From NCBI RefSeq assembly GCF_910594005.1, contig NW_025316727.1, positions 124,001 through 188,000 on the forward strand: a DNA stretch of 64,000 bases. Direction: 5' to 3'. The stretch comes from Cervus elaphus (taxonomy: Eukaryota; Chordata; Mammalia; Artiodactyla; Cervidae). Numbering within the stretch: position 1 is the first letter of the stretch; each line of letters starts with the position of its first letter. A program made the translations under genes and the position numbers. The notes under the pieces were generated by a model, which did no database searches, was not told the origin of the DNA, and saw nothing but the letters and a program-made list of their open reading frames with translations. This document shows positions 54,201 to 63,800 of this stretch, one piece after another.

Positions 54201-57200
54201 CCTCGTATATTTCACACCTTTTCAGGCTACTCATATTTTTCATACCTTTTCATGCTCCTCGTATTTTTCAGGCCTTTTCATGCTTCTCGTATTTTTCAGG
54301 CCTTTTCATCCTCCTCGTATTTTTCACACCTTTTCAGGCTCCTCTTTTTTTTCAGGCCTTTCATTCTCCTCGAATTTTTCACACCTTTTCAGGTTCCTCA
54401 TAGTTTTCACACCTTTTCATGCTCCTTGTATTTTTCAGGCCTTTTCATGCTCCTCGTTTTTTTCACACCTTTTCAGGTTCCTCGTATTTTTCAGGCCTTT
54501 TCATGCTCCTCGTCTTTTTCACACCTTTTCAGGCTCCTCATAGTTTTCACACCTTTTCAGGCTCTTCATATTTTTCAGGCCTTTTCAGGCTCCTCATATT
54601 TTTCACAACTTTTCAGGCTCCTCGTATTTTGACACCTTTTCAGGCTCCTCATATTTTTCAGGCCTCTTCAGGCTCCTCATATTTTTCACACCTTTTCAGG
54701 TTCCTCGTATTTTTACACCTATTCAGGCTCCTCGTATTTTTCACAACTTTTCAGGCTACTCGTATTTTTCATACCTTTTCATGCTTCTCGTGTTTTTCAG
54801 GCCTTTTCAAGCTTCTCGTATTTTTCAGGCCTTCTCCTGCTCCTCGTATTTTTCACATCTTTTCAAGCTCCTCATATTTTTCACACGTTTTCATGCTCCT
54901 TGTATTTTCACACCTTTTCAGTCTCCTCGTACTTTTCACACCTTTTCAAGCTCCTCGTATTTTTCACATCTTTTCAGCCTCTTCGTATTTTTCACACCAT
55001 TTCAGGCTCCTTGTATTTTACACAACTTTTCGGGCTACTCGTATTTTTCATACCTTTTCATGCTCCTCATATTTTTCAGGCCTTTTCATGCTCCTCGTAT
55101 TTTTCAGGCCTTTTCAGACTCCTCGTATTTTTCACAACTTTTCAGGCTACTCGTATTTTTGATAACTTTTCATGCTCCTCATATTTTTCAGGCCTTTTAT
55201 GCTTCTTGTATTTTTCAGGCCTTTTCGTGCTCCTCATATTTTTCAGGCCTTTTCAGGCTCCTCGTATTTTTCACACTTTTCATGCTTCTCGTATTTTTCA
55301 GGCATTTTCAGGCTCCTCGTATTTTTCACACCTTTTCAGGCTCCTCGTATTTTTCAGGCCTTTTCAGGCTCCTCGTATTTTTCACACCTTTTCATGCTCC
55401 TCGTATATTTCAGGCCTTTTCTGTGTCCTCGTATATATCAGAACTTTTCATGCACCTCGTATTTTTCACACCTGTTCATGCTCCTCGTATTTTTCACACC
55501 TTTTCAGGCTCCTCGTATTTTTCAGACCTTTTTATGCTCCTCTTGTTTTTCAGGCCTTTTCATGCTCCTCGTATTTTTCAAGCCTTCTCATGCTCCTCGG
55601 ATTTTTCACACCTTTTCAGGCTCCTCGTATTTTAAACAGCTTTTCAGGCTCCTCGTATTTTTCACACCTTTTCAGGCTCCTCGTATTTTTCACACCTTTT
55701 CAGGCTACTCGTATTTTTCATACCTTTTCATGCTCCTCGTATTTTTCAGGCCTTTTCATGCTTCTCGTATTTTTCAGGCCTTTTCATCCTCCTCATATTT
55801 TTCACACCTTTTCAGATTCCTCGCATTTTTACACCTTTTCAGGCTCTTCGTATTTTTCACAACTTTTCAGGCTTCTCGTATTTTTCATACCTTTTCATGC
55901 TTCTCGTGTTTTTCAGGCCTTTTCAAGCTTCTCGTATTTTTCAGGCCTTTTCCTGCTCCTCGTATTTTTCACATCTTTTCAAGCTCCTCATATTTTTCAC
56001 ACATTTTCATGCTCCTCGTATTTTTCACATCTTTTCAGCCTCTTCGTATTTTTCACACCTTTTCAGGCTCCTTGTGTTTTACACAACTTTTCAGGCTACT
56101 CGTATTTTTCATACCTTTTCATGTTCCTCGTATTTTTCAGGCCTTTTCAGGCTCTTCCTATTTTTCAGGCCTTTTCAGGCTCCTCCTATTTTTCAGGCCT
56201 TTTCAAGCTCCTCATATTTTTCAGGCTTTTTCACGCTCCTCGTATTTTTCACACATTCTCAGGCTCCTCGTATTTTTCATACCTTTTCATGATCCTCGTA
56301 TTTTTCAGGCCTTTTTATGCTCCTCTTATTTTTCAGGCCTTTTCATGCTCCTCATATTTTTCAGGTCTTTTCATGCTCCTCGTATTTTCACACCTTTTCA
56401 GGCTTCTCGTATTTTTACACATTTTCAGGCTCCTCGTATTTTTCAGGTCTTCGCATGCTCCTCGTATTTTTCAGGCCTTTTCAGGCTCCTCGTATTTTTC
56501 ACACCTTTTCAGGCTCCTCGTATTTTTCACACCTTTTCAGGCTCCTCGTATTTTTCACAGCTTTTCAGCATCCTCGTATTTTTCACAGCTTTTCAGGCTC
56601 CTCATATTTTTCACACGTTTTCAGGCTCCTCGTATATTTCAGGCCTTTTCTGGGTCCTCGTATTTTTCAGAACTTTTCATGCTCCTCGTATTTTTCACAC
56701 CTTTTCAGGCTTCTCGTATTTTTCACACCTTTTCAGGCTCCTCGTAATTTTCATGCCTTTTCTGGCTCCTCGTATTTTTCACACCTTTTCATGCTCTTCG
56801 TATTTTTCAAACATTTTCAGGCTCCTCATATTTTTCACCCCTTTACAGGCTCCTCATATTTTTCAAACCTTTTGAGGCTCCTGGTATTTTTCACACCTTT
56901 TCAGGCTCATCGTATTTTTCAGGCATTTTCAGGCTCCTCGTATTTTTCAGGCATTTTCAGGCTTCTCGTATTTTTAAGGCCTTTTCAGGCTCCTCTTATT
57001 TTTCACACCTTTTCAAGCTCCTCATATTTTTCAGGCCTTTTCATACTCCTCGTATTTTTCAGGCCTTTTCTGGGTCCTCGTATTTTTCAGAACTTTTCAT
57101 GCTCCTCGTATTTTTCACACCTGTTCATGCTCCTCGTATTTTTCACACCTTTTCAGGCTCCTCGTATTTTTCAGACCTTTTTATGCTCCTCTTGTTTTTC

Positions 57201-57857
57201 AGGCCTTTTCATGCTCCTCGTATTTTTCACACCTTTTCAAGCTCCTCGTATTTTTCAGGCCTTTTCAGGCTCCTCGTATTTTTCACACCTTTTCAAGCTC
57301 CTCGTATTTTTCAGGCCTTTTCAGGCTCCTCGTATTTTTCACACCTTTTCAAGCTCCTCGTATTTTTCAGGCCTTTTCAGGCTCCTCGTATTTTTCACAC
57401 CTTTTCAGGCTCCTCGTATATTTCAGGCCTTTTCTGGGTCCTCGTATTTTTCAGAACTTTTCATGCTCCTCGTATTTTTCACACCTGTTCATGCTCCTCG
57501 TATTTTTCACACCTTTTCAGGCTCCTCGTATTTTTCAGACCTTTTTATGCTCCTCTTGTTTTTCAGGCCTTTTCATGCTCCTCGTATTTTTCAGGCCTTC
57601 TCATGCTCCTCGGATTTTTCACACCTTTTCAGGCTCCTCGTATTTTAAACACCTTCTCATGCTCCTCGGATTTTTCACACCTTTTCAGGCTCCTCATATT
57701 TTAAACACCTTTTCAGGCTCCTCGTATATTTCACACCTTTTCAGGCTACTCGTATTTTTCATACCTTTTCATGCTCCTCGTATTTTTCAGGCCTTTTCAT
57801 GCTTCTCGTATTTTTCAGGCCTTTTCATCCTCCTCGTATTTTTCACACCTTTTCAGG
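48275..57857 (+). repeat. Super-HOR, copy 2 (9583 bp, internally deleted)
   Basis: Blocks: X fused to the end of Y (48275-51318, 3044 bp), Z (51319-52966), Y (52967-54338) and X' (54339-57857, 3519 bp). Relative to copy 1 the offset is 11428 up to about 50850, then 10001. This means 1427 bp (about 51 monomers) of X and Y are missing. X' is also shorter by about 390 bp net. The TATATATCAG units are at 49425 and 55432. Z and Y are close to copy 1: the longest open frame across them is 928 codons in both (41398-44184 and 51399-54185). Confidence 0.88.
57228..57395 (+). repeat. Local triplication of a 56-bp dimer
   Basis: Three consecutive copies of a two-monomer unit start at 57228, 57284 and 57340. 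Each has one CACACCTTTTCAAGCTCC monomer followed by one CAGGCCTTTTCAGGCTCC monomer. The matching place in super-HOR copy 1 (about 47758) has a single dimer. It sits exactly where copy 2 has lost about 502 bp relative to copy 1, so the gain and the loss may be one event or successive exchanges at one point. Confidence 0.85.
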
Positions 57858-60800
57858 CTCCTCTTTTCTTTCAGGCCTTTCATTCTCCTCGAATTTTTCA
57901 CACCTTTTCAGGTTCCTCATAGTTTTCACACCTTTTCATGCTCCTTGTATTTTTCAGGCCTTTTCATGCTCCTCGTTTTTTTCACACCTTTTCAGGTTCC
58001 TCGTATTTTTCAGGCCTTTTCATGCTCCTCGTCTTTTTCACACCTTTTCAGGCTCCTCATAGTTTTCACACCTTTTCAGGCTTCTCATATTTTTCAGGCC
58101 TTTTCAGGCTCCTCATATTTTTCACAGCTTTTCAGGCTCCTCGTATTTTCACACCTTTTCAGGCTCCTCATATTTTTCAGGCCTCTTCAGGCTCCTCGTA
58201 TTTTTACACCTATTCAGGCTCCTCGTATTTTTCACAACTTTTCAGGCTACTCGTATTTTTCATACCTTTTCATGCTTCTCGTGTTTTTCAGGCCTTTTCA
58301 AGCTTCTCGTATTTTTCAGGCCTTCTCCTGCTCCTCGTATTTTTCACATCTTTTCAAGCTCCTCATATTTTTCACACGTTTTCATGCTCCTTGTATTTTC
58401 ACACCTTTTCAGTCTCCTCGTACTTTTCACACCTTTTCAAGCTCCTCGTATTTTTCACATCTTTTCAGCCTCTTCGTATTTTTCACACCATTTCAGGCTC
58501 CTTGTATTTTACACAACTTTTCGGGCTACTCGTATTTTTCATACCTTTTCATTCTCCTCATATTTTTCAGGCCTTTTCATGCTCCTCATATTTTTCAGGC
58601 CTTTTCAGGCTCCTCGTATTTTTCCGGCCTTTTCAGGCTCCTCGTATTTTTCACAACTTTTCAGGCTACTCGTATTTTTGATAACTTTTCATGCTCCTCA
58701 TATTTTTCAGGCCTTTTATGCTTCTTGTATTTTTCAGGCCTTTTCGTGCTCCTCATATTTTTCAGGCCTTTTCAGGCTCCTCGTATTTTTCACACTTTTC
58801 ATGCTCCTCGTATTTTTCAGGCATTTTCAGGCTCCTCGTATTTTTCACACCTTTTCAGGCTCCTCGTATTTTTCAGGCCTTTTCAGGCTCCTCGTATTTT
58901 TCACACCTTTTCATGCTCCTCGTATTTTTCAGGCCTTTTCAGGCTCCTCGTATTTTTCACATCTTTTCAGGCTCCTCGTATATTTCAGGCCTTTTCTGTG
59001 TCCTCATATATATCAGAACTTTTCATGCTCCTCGTATTTTTCACACCTGTTCATGCTCCTCGTATTTTTCACATCTTTTCAGGCTCCTCGTATTTTTCAG
59101 ACCTTTTTATGCTCCTCTTGTTTTTCAGGCCTTTTCATGCTCCTCGTATTTTTCAAGCCTTCTCATGCTCCTCGGATTTTTCACACCTTTTCAGGCTCCT
59201 CGTATTTTAAACAGCTTTTCAGGCTCCTCGTATTTTTCACACCTTTTCAGGCTCCTCGTATTTTTCACACCTTTTCAGGCTACTCGTATTTTTCATACCT
59301 TTTCATGCTCCTCGTATTTTTCAGGCCTTTTCATGCTTCTCGTATTTTTCAGGCCTTTTCATCCTCCTCATATTTTTCACACCTTTTCAGATTCCTCGTA
59401 TTTTTACACCTTTTCAGGCTCCTCGTATTTTTCACAACTTTTCAGGCTACTCGTATTTTTCATACCTTTTCATGCTTCTCGTGTTTTTCAGGCCTTTTCA
59501 AGCTTCTCGTATTTTTCAGGCCTTTTCCTGCTCCTCGTATTTTTCACATCTTTTCAAGCTCCTCATATTTTTCACACATTTTCATGCTCCTCGTATTTTT
59601 CACATCTTTTCAGCCTCTTCGTATTTTTCACACCTTTTCAGGCTCCTTGTATTTTACACAACTTTTCAGGCTACTTGTATTTTTCATACCTTTTCATGTT
59701 CCTCGTATTTTTCAGGCCTTTTCAGGCTCCTCGTATTTTTCAGGCCTTTTCAAGCTCCTCATATTTTTCAGGCTTTTTCACGCTCCTCGTATTTTTCACA
59801 CATTCTCAGGCTCCTCGTATTTTTCATACCTTTTCATGATTCTCGTATTTTTCAGGCCTTTTTATGCTCCTCTTATTTTTCAGGCCTTTTCATGCTCCTC
59901 ATATTTTTCAGGTCTTTTCATGCTCCTCGTATTTTCACACCTTTTCAGGCTTCTCGTATTTTTACACATTTTCAGGCTCCTCGTAATTTTCAGGTCTTCT
60001 CATGCTCCTCGTATTTTTCAGGCCTTTTCAGGCTCCTCGTATTTTTCACACCTTTTCACGCTCCTCGTATTTTTCACACCTTTCCAGGCTCCTCGTATTT
60101 TTCACAGCTTTTCAGCATCCTCGTATTTTTCACAGCTTTTCAGGCTCCTCATATTTTTCACACGTTTTCAGGCTCCTCGTATATTTCAGGCCTTTTCTGG
60201 GTCCTCGTATTTTTCAGAACTTTTCATGCTCCTCGTATTTTTCACACCTTTTCAGGCTCCTCGTATTTTTCACACCTTTTCAGGCTCCTCGTAATTTTCA
60301 TGCCTTTTCTGGCTCCTCGTATTTTTCACACCTTTTCATGCTCTTCGTATTTTTCAAACATTTTCAGGCTCCTCATATTTTTCACCCCTTTACAGGCTCC
60401 TCATATTTTTCAAACCTTTTGAGGCTCCTGGTATTTTTCACACCTTTTCAGGCTCATCGTATTTTTCAGGCATTTTCAGGCTCCTCGTATTTTTCAGGCA
60501 TTTTCAGGCTTCTCGTATTTTTAAGGCCTTTTCAGGCTCCTCTTATTTTTCACACCTTTTCAAGCTCCTCATATTTTTCAGGCCTTTTCATACTCCTCGT
60601 ATTTTTCAGGCCTTTTCTGGGTCCTCGTATTTTTCAGAACTTTCCATGCTCCTCGAATTTTTCACACCTTTTCAGGCTCCTCGTATTTTTCAGACCTTTT
60701 TATGCTCCTCTTGTTTTTCAGGCCTTTTCATGCTCCTCGTATTTTTCAGGCCTTCTCATGCTCCTCGGATTTTTCAACCTTTTCAGGCTCCTCGTATTTT

Positions 60801-63800
60801 AAACACCTTTTCAGGCTCCTCGTATTTTTCACACCTTTTCAGGCTACTCGTATTTTTCACACCTTTTCAGGCTACTCGTATTTTTCATACCTTTTCATGC
60901 TTCTCGTATTTTTCAGGCCTTTTCATGCTTCTCGTATTTTTCAGGCCTTTTCATCCTCCTCGTATTTTTCACACCTTCTCAGGCTCCTCTTTTTTTTCAG
61001 GCCTTTTCATTCTCCTCGAATTTTTCACACCTTTTCAGGTTCCTCATAGTTTTCACACCTTTTCATGCTCCTTGTATTTTTCAGGCCTTTTCATGCTCCT
61101 CGTTTTTTTCACACTTTTTCAGGCTCCTCGTATTTTTCAGGCCTTTTCATGCTCCTCGTATTTTTCACACCTTTTCATGCTCCTCGTATTTTTCAGGCCT
61201 TTTCAGGCTCCTCGTATTTTTCACACCTTTTCAGGCTCCTCGTATATTTCAGGCCTTTTCTGGGTCCTCGTATATTTCAGAACTTTTCATGCTCCTCGTA
61301 TTTTTCACACCTGTTCATGCTCCTCGTATTTTTCACACCTTTTCAGGCTCCTCGTAATTTTCAGACCTTTTTATGCTCCTCTTGTTTTTCAGGCCTTTTC
61401 ATGCTCCTCGTATTTTTCAGGCCTTCTCATGCTCCTCGGATTTTTCACACCTTTTCAGGCTCCTCGTATTTTAAACACCTTTTCAGGCTCCTCGTATTTT
61501 TCACACCTTTTCAGGCTCCTTGTATTTTTCACACCTTTTCAGGCTCCTCGTATTTTTCAGACTCTTTCATACTCCCCATATTTTTCACACCATTTCAGGC
61601 TTCTCATATTTTTCACAGCTTTTCAGCGTCCTCGTATTTTTCACAGCTTTTCAGGCTCCTCATATTTTTCACAGGTTTTCAGGCTCCTCGTATTTTTCAG
61701 ACTCTTTCATACTCCCCATATTTTTCACACCTTTTCAGGCTCCTCGTATTTTTCACACCTTTTCAGTCTCCTCCTATTTTTCACACCCTTTCATGCTCCT
61801 CGTATTTTTCAGGCCTTTTCAGGCTCCTCGTATTTTTCACACCTTTTCAAGCTCCTCGTATTTTTCAGGCCTTTTCAGGCTCCTCGTATTTTTCACACCT
61901 TTTCAGGCTCCTCGTATATTTCAGGCCTTTTCTGGGTCCTCGTATTTTTCAGAACTTTTCATGCTCCTCGTATTTTTCACACCTGTTCATGCTCCTCGTA
62001 TTTTTCACACCTTTTCAGGCTCCTCGTATTTTTCAGACCTTTTTATGCTCCTCTTGTTTTTCAGGCCTTTTCATGCTCCTCGTATTTTTCAGGCCTTCTC
62101 ATGCTCCTCGGATTTTTCACACCTTTTCAGGCTCCTCGTATTTTAAACACCTTCTCATGCTCCTCGGATTTTTCACACCTTTTCAGGCTCCTCATATTTT
62201 AAACACCTTTTCAGGCTCCTCGTATATTTCACACCTTTTCAGGCTACTCGTATTTTTCATACCTTTTCATGCTCCTCGTAGTTTTCAGGCCTTTTCATGC
62301 TTCTCGTATTTTTCAGGCCTTTTCATCCTCCTCGTATTTTTCACACCTTTTCAGGCTCCTCTTTTTTTTCAGGCCTTTCATTTTCCTCGAATTTTTCACA
62401 CCTTTTCAGTTTCCTCATAGTTTTCACACCTTTTCATGCTCCTTGTATTTTTCAGGCCTTTTCATGCTCCTCGTTTTTTTCACACCTTTTCAGGTTCCTC
62501 GTATTTTTCAGGCCTTTTCCTGCTCCTCGTATTTTTCACACCTTTTCAAGCTCCTCATATTTTTCACACATTTTCATGCTCCTCGTATTTTTCACATCTT
62601 TTCAGCCTCTTCGTATTTTTCACACCTTTTCAGGCTCCTTGTATTTTACACAACTTTTCAGGCTACTCGTATTTTTCATACCTTTTCATGTTCCTCGTAT
62701 TTTTCAGGCCTTTTCAGGCTCTTCGTATTTTTCAGGCCTTTTCAGGCTCCTCGTATTTTTCAGGCCTTTTCAAGCTCCTCATATTTTTCAGGCTTTTTCA
62801 CGCTCCTCGTATTTTTCACACATTCTCAGGCTCCTCGTATTTTTCATACCTTTTCTTGATCCTCGTATTTTTCAGGCCTTTTTATGCTCCTCTTATTTTT
62901 CAGGCCTTTTCATGCTCCTCATATTTTTCAGGTCTTTTCATGCTCCTCGTATTTTCACACCTTTTCAGGCTTCTCGTATTTTTACACATTTTCAGGTTCC
63001 TTCAATTTTTCAGGTCTTCTCATGCTCCTCGTATTTTTCAGGCCTTTTCAGGCTCCTCGTATTTTTCACACCTTTCCAGGCTCCTCGTATTTTTCACAGC
63101 TTTTCAGCATCCTCGTATTTTTCACAGCTTTTCAGGCTCCTCATATTTTTCACACGTTTTCAGGCTCCTCGTATATTTCAGGCCTTTTCTGGGTCCTCGT
63201 ATTTTTCAGAACTTTTCATGCTCCTCGTATTTTTCACACCTTTTCAGGCTCCTCGTATTTTTCACACCTTTTCAGGCTCCTCGTAATTTTCATGCCTTTT
63301 CTGGCTCCTCGTATTTTTCACACCTTTTCATGCTCTTCGTATTTTTCAAACATTTTCAGGCTCCTCATATTTTTCACCCCTTTACAGGCTCCTCATATTT
63401 TTCAAACCTTTTGAGGCTCCTGGTATTTTTCACACCTTTTCAGGCTCATCGTATTTTTCAGGCATTTTCAGGCTCCTCGTATTTTTCAGGCATTTTCAGG
63501 CTTCTCGTATTTTTAAGGCCTTTTCAGGCTCCTCTTATTTTTCACACCTTTTCAAGCTCCTCATATTTTTCAGGCCTTTTCATACTCCTCGTATTTTTCA
63601 GGCCTTTTCTGGGTCCTCGTATTTTTCAGAACTTTTCATGCTCCTCGTATTTTTCACACCTGTTCATGCTCCTCGAATTTTTCACACCTTTTCAGGCTCC
63701 TCGTATTTTTCAGACCTTTTTATGCTCCTCTTGTTTTTCAGGCCTTTTCATGCTCCTCGTATTTTTCAGGCCTTCTCATGCTCCTCGGATTTTTCAACCT

